DNA of 64,000 nt from Methylomonas sp. 11b (lineage in GTDB: Bacteria; Pseudomonadota; Gammaproteobacteria; Methylococcales; Methylomonadaceae). Positions 19,344 through 27,492 of the stretch are shown here, piece after piece; the stretch's first letter is position 1, and the number at the start of each line of letters is the position of its first letter. Both the position numbers and the translations under genes were made by a program. Below the pieces are notes generated by a model. That model worked only from the letters and a program-made list of their open reading frames with translations, was not told where the DNA came from and did not search any database. The stretch covers positions 4,955,741 through 5,019,740 of the forward strand of contig NZ_KI911557.1 of assembly GCF_000515215.1 (NCBI RefSeq), written 5' to 3'.

Positions 19344-20471
19344 CTATTCGGAAACGGCTGTGGCCAGCTCCAGCGCCCGGTCCAATTCCGCCAGCGTATT
19401 ATAAAAATGCGCTGAAAAGCGAATCCCGCCGCCGCGTAAGGCGCAAACTACGCCATTTTTTTGCAAATGTTTATAGAGCACGTCGTTGTCTATGTGCCGG
19501 TGTTTGAAGTTGACGATGCCGGACTGCAAACGGCTGTGCCGTTCCGAGAGTAAAATCAGCTCGGCGTTGGCGCTAATGGCCTCGCGCAGGTAGTCACTGC
19601 GTTCCAGAACCAGGGCCTCGACGGTTGGCATGCCGGTTTCCAACAATAAAGATAAGCTGGCTGACAAGGCGTGAATCCCCAACATATTCGGACTGCCGCA
19701 TTCGAAACGGCGCGCGCCGGGGTGTATCTCCCATGGAAGGTTTTCGTAGTTATGCGTGTCTTTCATCATATGCCAGCCGTATTGGCTGAGCTTGAGCCGG
19801 TCCCGGGCCGCCGGGTGGGTATAAAACACCCCCAGGCCTTCCGGGCCGAACAGCCATTTATGCCCATCGGCCATCACGAAGTCGGCGTGATAGGCCTGCA
19901 CATCAAATTGCACCGCGCCCAAGCTTTGAATCGCGTCGATACAAAACAAGATGCCACGTTGCCGGCAAAACTCGCCGATACGTTCCAAATCCATACGTAA
20001 ACCGGAGGCGAACTGGATGGAGCTGATGGTCAGCAAACGGGTATTACCGTCCACCAGCGCAAACAAGGCATCTTCCGGTGTTTGGGCGCTATGCAAATCG
20101 GCTTCTCGAAATGCCACGCCACGTTCGGCCAAGGCTTGCCAAGGCAGGCGGTTGGAGGGAAATTCCTGGTTGCTGGAGACGATGTTGTCGCCGGCCTGCC
20201 AGGGTAAGCCAAAGGCTACGAAGGACAAGGCTTCCGAGGTGTTTTTCACCAACGCAATATCGTTGGCTGAGGGCGCATTGAGTAGGGCCTGCAATTGGCG
20301 GCGGATTTCGTTTTCCTTTTTCAACCAGTCCAAATAGTAGTGCGAGCCGAACCGGCTGTTTTGTTCGGCAAATTGAATCACCGCCGCGCTGGTGCGTTTC
20401 GGCCAGGGGGCCACGGCGGCGTGATTGAGGTAGATCAAGTCGTCGATTAGGGGGAATTCCGGATGTTTCAT
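19344..20471 (-). CDS. Class V aminotransferase / cysteine-desulfurase-like PLP enzyme
   Basis: A 375-aa fold-type I PLP enzyme. Residues show the family pattern: LNHAAVAPWP at the N-terminus, VKNTSEALSFVA, SSNQEFPSNRLPW, CIDAIQSLGAVQFD, and the PLP lysine in MADGHKWLFGPEGLG. The C-terminal domain has the GIVNFKH segment. The close relatives I recall are annotated broadly as class V aminotransferase or isopenicillin-N-epimerase-like; a SufS-type desulfurase cysteine loop is not seen, so aminotransferase is safer. It is the last gene of a PhyH-VanY-aminotransferase set on the minus strand. Confidence 0.85.
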   Translation of the reverse strand: MKHPEFPLIDDLIYLNHAAVAPWPKRTSAAVIQFAEQNSRFGSHYYLDWLKKENEIRRQLQALLNAPSANDIALVKNTSEALSFVAFGLPWQAGDNIVSSNQEFPSNRLPWQALAERGVAFREADLHSAQTPEDALFALVDGNTRLLTISSIQFASGLRMDLERIGEFCRQRGILFCIDAIQSLGAVQFDVQAYHADFVMADGHKWLFGPEGLGVFYTHPAARDRLKLSQYGWHMMKDTHNYENLPWEIHPGARRFECGSPNMLGIHALSASLSLLLETGMPTVEALVLERSDYLREAISANAELILLSERHSRLQSGIVNFKHRHIDNDVLYKHLQKNGVVCALRGGGIRFSAHFYNTLAELDRALELATAVSE

Positions 20472-20543
20472 GGGTCTATTGGCGGCGCCGAAATTTGCAA
20501 TGCAAGCAGTATAATTTATAGGTCGTTCCCCGGCAGGTCCTTT

Positions 20544-21098
20544 TTAGGCCTTGTCATCACCGTGATAACGCCAATGCCAGGGCTCGTAAACGTAGCCGTA
20601 TTCGTTATTCCTTGGAAAAGACAAATACAGGTCGAACCGTTCTGCATTGCTTGACAACCAGCGGTAGGCTTCGGTGTTTTCAAATGCTTCGCCGAGATCG
20701 GGACAATCCGGGCTGCCGATGTCGATTGCGCAACCGCTGTGATGCTCGCTGTAACCGGGCGGGGCGTTGACGGTGAGAATCTGCTGCAAGGTCAGTCCTC
20801 GTTCAAGTTTGCGGCGTATGATGGTCGCTTGATACTCCACACTGCGGAATGCCGATACCATTTGTAGCGCGACACCATCGTTGGCTGCTGCGGTTTTCAG
20901 CGCCCGCCAGACTTCGCTAGCCTGGGGCGTCAACTGAAATACCCGGCCGTTGGCCGATACCTCGGCTGTGACCAAGGTGCTTGGTTCCGGCCAGATGACC
21001 AAGTTTTTGGTTGCGGGCAAGTCGTCTGGAATGCCCAGTTCTTGGAATATCAAACCGACTCGGGCAAAAAAATCGTAATTGTTTGCTGCCAGGTTCAT
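20544..21098 (-). CDS. VanY/LdcB-family D-Ala-D-Ala carboxypeptidase domain protein
   Basis: A 184-aa zinc peptidase of the VanY/LdcB family, which trims peptidoglycan stem peptides. Metal ligands are visible in SEHHSGCAIDIG (His and Asp, residues 127-138) and EPWHWRY near the C-terminus. MVSAFRSVEYQ is the substrate-side motif. No signal peptide is seen, unlike most VanY enzymes. The protein may be cytoplasmic and act on recycled muropeptides, as LdcA does, or on another small peptide. It starts 7 bases after the PhyH gene and ends 72 bases before the aminotransferase. Confidence 0.85.
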   Translation of the reverse strand: MNLAANNYDFFARVGLIFQELGIPDDLPATKNLVIWPEPSTLVTAEVSANGRVFQLTPQASEVWRALKTAAANDGVALQMVSAFRSVEYQATIIRRKLERGLTLQQILTVNAPPGYSEHHSGCAIDIGSPDCPDLGEAFENTEAYRWLSSNAERFDLYLSFPRNNEYGYVYEPWHWRYHGDDKA

Positions 21099-21105
21099 AT
21101 CGGAG

Positions 21106-21924
21106 TCAATCTGCCTGTTTTTGTCGGGGTTCTATCAGCATAGTGCGAGCCAGTTTGTACCATTGCCGGTTCTCGATTGCTTCCAGTTCGGCAGAAGTCG
21201 GCAGATTGTCGCCATCAAGGTATGGCAAGGTAAGTCGATGCGGCCTGCCGACGCAAAGATCCAGGGCTTTTCTGCAAGGATTTAGCTGGTAATTTCCCCG
21301 GTGCAACATTTGCGCGTCAAAAATCAAAATATCGCCGGGTTCCAGGCCGATTAGCACTGAGTTTGGCAGTGACTCGCTGTTTGTGTGGCCATTAAGTTCC
21401 AGTCTGACATTTCTTTCCAGTTCGGTATCCCAGCGATGGTGGGAGCCGGGTATCAGCTCGATGCCGGTTTCCGGCAACAGCGGTATCCGAATATGCAAAG
21501 CCAGCATATTGGGCTGCTCGGCTTGCAAATCGGCATCGTCAATCGGGCTGTATTGCATATCCCGGTGCCAATAGGGTAGGCGACTGTTTTGGTAAGGATT
21601 GAAGAAAAGCTGGGTATTGTGAAAATAAAGGTCCTCTCCAAATAGATCGGTTAACAGTGTCGTCAGCTGCTTGGCACTAAGGAGTTGAAAGAATCGCAGC
21701 CTTTCCGCGGGCTGTTGTTCGAAATAACGCGGATGGGTCAGCGAATGCATGTTGACCAGCCGTTGTTCGATATAACTGCTACGGTTTTCGTTTAGCCATT
21801 GCCCATGAATTCGATCGACGATTTTGCTCAAGGCATCGACTTCCGAGGGGCTGAAAAGCGCTTTGACGATCAGATGCCCTTGTTGTCGGTAGATTGCTGC
21901 TGATTCCATGTTTTTACCGTTCAT
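21106..21924 (-). CDS. Phytanoyl-CoA dioxygenase (PhyH) family protein
   Basis: A non-heme Fe(II), 2-oxoglutarate-dependent oxygenase of about 272 aa. The iron triad is HRD in YWHRDMQYS and the distal His in MLHRGNY, with a later Arg (CRKALDL) for 2-oxoglutarate. PGSHHRWD is the loop typical of the family. The start is uncertain (21924 or 21909). The longest frame begins at a TTG and is unlikely. The substrate is unknown. In bacteria PhyH enzymes hydroxylate small molecules, often in biosynthetic clusters. It leads a three-gene unit with a VanY-type peptidase and an aminotransferase. Confidence 0.85.
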   Translation of the reverse strand: MNGKNMESAAIYRQQGHLIVKALFSPSEVDALSKIVDRIHGQWLNENRSSYIEQRLVNMHSLTHPRYFEQQPAERLRFFQLLSAKQLTTLLTDLFGEDLYFHNTQLFFNPYQNSRLPYWHRDMQYSPIDDADLQAEQPNMLALHIRIPLLPETGIELIPGSHHRWDTELERNVRLELNGHTNSESLPNSVLIGLEPGDILIFDAQMLHRGNYQLNPCRKALDLCVGRPHRLTLPYLDGDNLPTSAELEAIENRQWYKLARTMLIEPRQKQAD

Positions 21925-22195
21925 TGCTGGGAATGATTTAACCAAGGCTATCCACTATTTGGCGCAAGCCGATGCTCCGATAGCTGGTTTGTGGCTGCAA
22001 GTTACATTTACCGGGTATTTTATAGCCCCTGCAATTTGGCATCTCAATTTAGAGCGCGGCGCTGGTTTAAGCTATTCGGCTAGGGAAATATACCCAAAGG
22101 GCATCGTTTATCCGCCGCAGCCGGAAAAAATGACCGGAAAGCTTTTAAAACAGGTTACGATCCCAATAGTTTAAACGGCGTTATTATTTTGGTTG

Positions 22196-23749
22196 ATGGA
22201 TATGATGGAATTAATCTGGATTAGCACGGCATATATGGCTGGTTTGGTAGCCAGCCGCCTGACTTTTCCGCCGCTGGTCGGTTACTTGGTAGCCGGTTAT
22301 GTGTTGCATGCCTTAGGCATCGCGGTGTTGCCCGATCTTCATCATCTGGCCGATATCGGTATCGAATTACTGTTGTTTTCGGTCGGTTTGAAGCTCAAGC
22401 CCAGTTCGCTGATTCGCCGCGAGGTGCTTAGCGTCGGCGGCTCGCATTTGTTGTTAATGGCGATGACTTCCGCTTTGGTATTTTTTTGGCTGGACGAGCA
22501 TATGACCGGCGGCTTGGTGCTGGGTATCAGTTTGGCGTTCTCCAGCACCGTGTTGGCTCTTAAGGTGCTGGAAGATAACGGCGAGTTGTCGTCGCTGCAC
22601 GGCCGGGATGTGATGAGTATCCTGATCTTGCAAGACATCGTGGCGATAGGGCTGCTGGCGCTGGCCGAAGGCAAACAGCCGACGCCTTGGGCGCTGGCTT
22701 TATTGTTATTACCGCTGTTGCGGCCCATTGCGCATCGCGTACTGTCGGTCAGCCGCTCCTCTGAACTGAAGCTGTTGCTGGGCGTGACGTTGGCATTGGC
22801 CGGCGGCGTGGCGGCGGAAAGCGTGGGTATAGCCGCCGACATCGGTGCCTTGTTGACCGGCATCATGTTGGCGAATCATCCCATGATCAAGGAGTTAAGC
22901 GATAGGCTGTGGGGCTTGAAAGAGCTGTTTTTGGTCGCGTTTTTCTTGCAGATTGGCGTCAGCGACTTACCGAACCGCGAGCAGATCATAGACGCCTTGC
23001 AATTACTGGTTTTGTTGCCGCTGCAAGGTGCGCTGTTCTTTGGTTTATTTGTGGTGGCCGGACTCAGGGCGCGCACCGCCTTCGTCTCCTCCTTAGCGCT
23101 GATGACCTACAGCGAGTTTGCACTGATTACCACCAGCGCGGTTGTAAAAGCCCAGCTGTTGCCGGCTGAATGGAACGCCATTATCAGTTTGGCGGTAGCC
23201 GGCTCACTGGCTATTGCCGCGCCGTTGAATCGTTATTCTCATCGGTTATTCTCTTGGATGGAGCCGGTACTGGTACGTTTGGAACGAAAATCCGAGCATC
23301 CCGACCGCTTGCCCGACTCGTTCGGTGCTGCCGGATGGCTGGTGATCGGTATGGGCCGGACTGGCGGGGTTGTCTACAAAACCTTGTGCAAACAGGATCA
23401 GCGCGTAGTTGGTTTGGATTCCGATCCCACGGTATTGGAATATCATCTTGCCGCCGGCCGGCGGGTGGTCTACGGCGACGCCGAGGACACCGAATTATGG
23501 AGCGGTTTACCCCTGCATAAAGTTAAAGGCATCATCCTGACGGTACCGGCATTCGATGTGCGTTTGACCGCGGTGGCTCAGCTTAGAAAACGCGGTTTCA
23601 CTGGGCAAATCAGCAGTATTTGTTATCACGGCGTGGAAGAGCAGCAATTATTAAAAGCGGGCGCCAATTTTGTGATCCATCCTTTGATTGAAGCCGGCAA
23701 TCGTCTTGCCCACCTGATGCTGGACATCCGCGATGAATCAAGGCAGTGA
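22196..23749 (+). CDS. KefB/KefC-type cation:proton antiporter with RCK domain
   Basis: A 517-aa CPA2-family antiporter. Residues 1-360 form about 12 membrane helices, including the family segments FPPLVGYLVAGY, IGIELLLFSVGLKL and SFSSTVLALKVLED-like sequence. A Rossmann RCK/TrkA-N domain follows with the nucleotide motif VIGMGRTGG and an acidic residue after the second strand (GLDSD). The gene exports K+ or Na+ in exchange for protons, gated by NAD(H). It is a single gene, divergent from the PhyH unit. The first in-frame ATG is used; a TTG precedes it by 3 bases. Confidence 0.9.
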   Translation: MDMMELIWISTAYMAGLVASRLTFPPLVGYLVAGYVLHALGIAVLPDLHHLADIGIELLLFSVGLKLKPSSLIRREVLSVGGSHLLLMAMTSALVFFWLDEHMTGGLVLGISLAFSSTVLALKVLEDNGELSSLHGRDVMSILILQDIVAIGLLALAEGKQPTPWALALLLLPLLRPIAHRVLSVSRSSELKLLLGVTLALAGGVAAESVGIAADIGALLTGIMLANHPMIKELSDRLWGLKELFLVAFFLQIGVSDLPNREQIIDALQLLVLLPLQGALFFGLFVVAGLRARTAFVSSLALMTYSEFALITTSAVVKAQLLPAEWNAIISLAVAGSLAIAAPLNRYSHRLFSWMEPVLVRLERKSEHPDRLPDSFGAAGWLVIGMGRTGGVVYKTLCKQDQRVVGLDSDPTVLEYHLAAGRRVVYGDAEDTELWSGLPLHKVKGIILTVPAFDVRLTAVAQLRKRGFTGQISSICYHGVEEQQLLKAGANFVIHPLIEAGNRLAHLMLDIRDESRQ

Positions 23750-23895
23750 AGGGCTGCTGGCGCTGGATGGGCGATGGATGCCAGAGCGGATTATAGAGGC
23801 GTCTTATTTTTAACGATACTCGGGTCGGTTTGGTTTTCCATAAACCATTGACGATTGGGACTAAGATTATTGCCAAGTGTCGGGTGACATAATTA

Positions 23896-24525
23896 GTGAA
23901 AACCGGACTGATGATAAGCGAGGCCACCAGCGTCTCCGCGCAAGGCTTGGGCTATCCCGACACACCCGGCATTTGGTCGGAAGAACAAATCGACGGCTGG
24001 ACCAAACCCAAGCCGTTCACGCCGCCGGCGGCCGAATTTTTCTACAGCTTTGGCATCTAGGCCGGGTTTCGCATCCGGATTATCTCAATGGCAAATTCCA
24101 GGTATCGTCCAGACTTACCGTAAGGGCGCGGAAAACGCCAAACGTGCCGGTTTTGACGGCGTGGAAACTCACGGTGCCAATGGCTATCTGTTAGACCCGT
24201 TTTTACCGGACAACACCAATAAAAGAAACGATGCCTATGGTGACCCAATAGAAAATTGCCCCCGCTGACTACTGGAAGTGACCGATGCCGTGATTTCGGT
24301 ATGGGGTGCCGGTCGAGTCGGCGTGCATTTTGCCCCCAGGAGACGCGCATACCATGGGTGACGCCGATCCGCTGCACACTTTCGGCTACGTGGCGGAGCA
24401 ATTAGGCAATCGCGGCATCGCCTTCATTTTTACGCGCGAAGCGCTCGGCGAAAACCGCATCGGCCCGGACTTGAAAAAACGCTTCTTCTATCCGGCGCGG
24501 GGATTAGGCATATTGCATGATCCGA
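23896..24525 (+). pseudogene. Decayed Old Yellow Enzyme (NemA-like) gene
   Basis: Blocks of an OYE/N-ethylmaleimide reductase occur in order but in different frames: [20 protein letters not shown], then [18 protein letters not shown], then RKGAENAKRAGFDGVE and HGANGYLLDPFL, then GDAHTMGDADPLHTFGYVAE. At least three frame changes, several stops and an internal deletion of tens of codons between the second and third blocks are visible. The C-terminal end is also missing. No product can be made. It is the only gene-like content between the antiporter and the MscS gene. Confidence 0.85.
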
Positions 24526-24574
24526 GCCCCCGCAACAACCGAGATTACGGCTTGTCTGCAAAAAATAGAGAAAA

Positions 24575-25996
24575 TCAATTCCCCCACAGCTTCATGAGCC
24601 GGCTTTTTAGCCATGTGACCGGATTAATGTCGAATTCTTCAGGGAGCAAACCCATTTTTTTCAATGACGATTGACAGAGTCGAATGTATTCCTGCCGCTT
24701 CAGCATTTCTTCGCTAACCGCAGCCTTGATTTGCGGATAACGGCTTAACAGGTCCGCAAAGCAATCCTCAGGTATTGTAAACAAAACAACTTCGCCGACG
24801 GCGCGCATCGATGTCGGATAGGGAATCTTCAAAAGCAAGGGCAGCTCGCCGAAAAAATCGCGATGTTGCAGGCTAAACAAGCGTTGACTGACTTTCTCGT
24901 TCTCGAATATCGCATCGACCTCGCCTTTGAGCATGACGCAGAAAAATGGAAAGTATTCGTCCTGTTTAACCAAAATGTCGCCAGGATTGAAATAACGCGG
25001 CGAGCCCTGTTCTATCAGTTCGCGTATTTCCAGTTCATCGAAATACTGAAAATAAGGCAGCTCAATGAGAGCATTGTGTATGGACGGCATGCTTGCCGCT
25101 TCCGGCGAACCGTCGATCAGGTTGGCGGCCGCATCCGTGGCCGGGTAAAGGTTCCGGTTATTCGTCGGATGATAGGGAATTTTAATAGCATGCAGTCGAA
25201 AGAAGTATTCAATCCGAAAGTTTAACGCGCTTCTGATCAGGCTACGTTGATCGATATGATCGGTCCAAACCCAAAGTTCGAAATTCAACCCGATATCGCC
25301 AAACCCCTGAAGCAAGGCTTTGGGTGCCGGATCGCTTAATACGTTGGGTTCCTGGCCGGCGGCTTTCAATAACAACTCGGTCACCAATACCAGATTGCTG
25401 TGCTGTTCGACGACAATCGGAACTTCAACCCGCCCACGCTTGGCTTGATACCCCCATTTTTCCACGATATTGTTGGTGAGCTGAACATTGGGAATGATCA
25501 GTTCCGAACCTTGGAACGACGTAATCACGGTCGAGCGCAAAAAAATATCCCGGATGCGTCCCTCGCCACCGGCAAAATAAATAAGATCGCCCACTTTTAG
25601 TTTGCGTTCGCTCATCAGGGTAATGCCGCTGGCGATGTTCTTGGTGATGTCTTGCAAGCCAAAGCCGACCGCGACTCCCAGGCCGCCGAAAATGAGCGCC
25701 AGTGTCTCGAATTTGATGCCCATGACTTGCATGATCACTACGATACCAACCGCCAACAGCGTAAAGCCGGCGAGATTGGCGATCAGTTTGCGATCGCCTT
25801 CGTTGACAACCAGGCCGACCAATAAGCGCGTATTCAGGATATGGCGTATCCAGCGGACGACCAACAGCATCAGCCCCAAACTCAGCGTGAATTTAGTCAA
25901 CCAAATGACATTGACCGATTGCGTACCCAGCGTAAATATTGGCGTTTCAAAGAATAGGAAAGGTTGGGACAGCAAGGCGGATGAATCGATAGCCAT
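24575..25996 (-). CDS. MscS-family channel with C-terminal cyclic-nucleotide domain
   Basis: A 473-aa inner-membrane protein. Residues 20-110 hold four membrane helices. The pore helix segment (GGLGVAVGFGLQDITKN) and the MscS beta domain (LKVGDLIYF, IIPNVQLTNN) follow to about residue 295. Residues 325-450 form a cNMP-binding domain of the Crp/Fnr/CAP fold with the phosphate-cassette-like DFFGELPLLL and YPTSMRA. The usual Arg of the cassette is replaced around this segment, so the ligand is uncertain. Such channels release osmolytes on hypo-osmotic shock, with possible nucleotide control. The gene is alone on the minus strand. Confidence 0.88.
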   Translation of the reverse strand: MAIDSSALLSQPFLFFETPIFTLGTQSVNVIWLTKFTLSLGLMLLVVRWIRHILNTRLLVGLVVNEGDRKLIANLAGFTLLAVGIVVIMQVMGIKFETLALIFGGLGVAVGFGLQDITKNIASGITLMSERKLKVGDLIYFAGGEGRIRDIFLRSTVITSFQGSELIIPNVQLTNNIVEKWGYQAKRGRVEVPIVVEQHSNLVLVTELLLKAAGQEPNVLSDPAPKALLQGFGDIGLNFELWVWTDHIDQRSLIRSALNFRIEYFFRLHAIKIPYHPTNNRNLYPATDAAANLIDGSPEAASMPSIHNALIELPYFQYFDELEIRELIEQGSPRYFNPGDILVKQDEYFPFFCVMLKGEVDAIFENEKVSQRLFSLQHRDFFGELPLLLKIPYPTSMRAVGEVVLFTIPEDCFADLLSRYPQIKAAVSEEMLKRQEYIRLCQSSLKKMGLLPEEFDINPVTWLKSRLMKLWGN

Positions 25997-26089
25997 AAAT
26001 TAACGTAGTCGTAAAAGCCGGAGAAATTTCTCCGATTATGGGGCAAACTCGCCGGCAATTGCATCAATCAACTGCAACGGAACCCGTTT

Positions 26090-27448
26090 TTAGAATACCG
26101 CGTTGAATTGGGTACGAACGTAGTCGGTATCCCGTCCTCCTGCTTCGGTAATCACCTGTTCCGCAAAAAAATGGCTGTAACTCAGGCCAAGCGAAAAATG
26201 CTTATCGATTTCCCACTCTATATTGGTAGAAAGGGCTTGAGTGACAAATCGACCGTTAGTCCCTAGCGTCTGCTCCAATGGGTTGAGTCCTCGCGTATAT
26301 ACCGCATCGTTTTTTGATAATCGCCAGTAAAAATTCCAATCGACAGATAGCCGGATGCCCGGCAGCGGCTGCAAGGAGAGATTCGGCATCACATTAAAAA
26401 AATTCTGCGGCGCCAATATTGCCGCTTCCTCAAAATACGACAGATTGGGATATAAGGGATTAAAGGTATTCAACTGTCCGTCATTGGCATTCTCGTCACC
26501 ACTGGCAATATTGGCGTTTAAGCCCAAGCGCGGTCGCCAGCTTGGGGTGGCAAAGGTATAGCCGGTGTTGGATGCTGCGGTCCAGGCATTGATAGTCAAA
26601 GGTCCAAAGCTGCCGAGTTGATAAATGCCTTCAAAATTCCAATCCCAACCGAACCGCTTGCCAAACACGCGGCTGCCGAACGAATGGCGAGATTCGTCGG
26701 CGATGGTGTTTTGATAATGGGCATCTTTGCGCTGCAGGCCGATGTAATAGATCTCGACATCGGCTGGCTTGAACGACCATTTGCTGTTCAGCCCCCAGAG
26801 TTTTTCTTGCGTATTTCCCCGGTCGTCGAAACTCCTCGGTGTTATTGCCACTTCTTCAAAACCGAACGCATCCAGGTCCAGATAGTCGTTCTTTAGCGAA
26901 AGCCGCACGCCATCAAATGCCCGTCGCGCATTTTGGCCTTCACGTACGCTGATCAAACGGGACGAACCCAGCGCAAACTCTTGCCGACCGACACGCGCAG
27001 TCAAAGTTTGATACTGCAAATCGATAAAACCCTGCTGTAAATCCGCGCTATCGTTATCCAATGGCCCTTTCCGCAACCCCAGGTTATTAGACAGATAGCT
27101 GGCCAATTGCACAAAGGCCCTGACATGTTCGGTGGCATGCAGATCGGCGTGCAGCAAAAAGCGATGTAAAAATTGCTGGCCGTCGGCGTGTGTTTTCAGT
27201 CCGAACAAATCGTTGTCGTAGCTATTGAAACGCTCCCGAAAATTTCCGCCCAAGGATAAATACACGTCCTCGCGGTCGGCGGTCAGCGGCAGGTATTTGA
27301 GCGATTCATAGCTGCTCCGCCGAGTGTGCTTGGCAAGGTATTGGTAATTTTCCTGCCAGCGGTTGCTGTTAAAACCCGGCTCGGACGCTTGCGCGATCCC
27401 TGCGGTGCTAATCAGCGAAAAGGCCAATGGCATGAGTCCGGATTTCAT
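26090..27448 (-). CDS. Alginate-export-family outer-membrane porin
   Basis: A 452-aa outer-membrane protein. The start at 27448 is supported by AGAGGAC upstream and a signal peptide (MKSGLMPLAF..., cleavage after AQA). A longer in-frame start would add unrelated sequence. The mature protein is a beta barrel with the family segments SLGGNFRERF, LHRFLLHADLHA, LQQGFIDLQY, RVGRQEFALGSSR and AFDGVRL, and ends in an aromatic (AVF). It is last in a row with an amidohydrolase and an isochorismatase-family hydrolase, so it probably imports the substrate of that pathway rather than exporting alginate. Confidence 0.85.
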   Translation of the reverse strand: MKSGLMPLAFSLISTAGIAQASEPGFNSNRWQENYQYLAKHTRRSSYESLKYLPLTADREDVYLSLGGNFRERFNSYDNDLFGLKTHADGQQFLHRFLLHADLHATEHVRAFVQLASYLSNNLGLRKGPLDNDSADLQQGFIDLQYQTLTARVGRQEFALGSSRLISVREGQNARRAFDGVRLSLKNDYLDLDAFGFEEVAITPRSFDDRGNTQEKLWGLNSKWSFKPADVEIYYIGLQRKDAHYQNTIADESRHSFGSRVFGKRFGWDWNFEGIYQLGSFGPLTINAWTAASNTGYTFATPSWRPRLGLNANIASGDENANDGQLNTFNPLYPNLSYFEEAAILAPQNFFNVMPNLSLQPLPGIRLSVDWNFYWRLSKNDAVYTRGLNPLEQTLGTNGRFVTQALSTNIEWEIDKHFSLGLSYSHFFAEQVITEAGGRDTDYVRTQFNAVF

Positions 27449-27492
27449 TGGCAATGTCCTCTTTTGCGTTATCGCATGAAGGCTAGCCGCTA

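Noticed and set aside
19022..19507. 161-codon frame on the plus strand
   Set aside because: It runs into the aminotransferase gene antisense, its composition is Arg/Ser/Ala-rich throughout and no ribosome site is seen.
22342..22866. 174-codon minus-strand frame inside the antiporter
   Set aside because: Shadow of the antiporter gene in another phase; Ser/Asn/Lys-rich with no motif.
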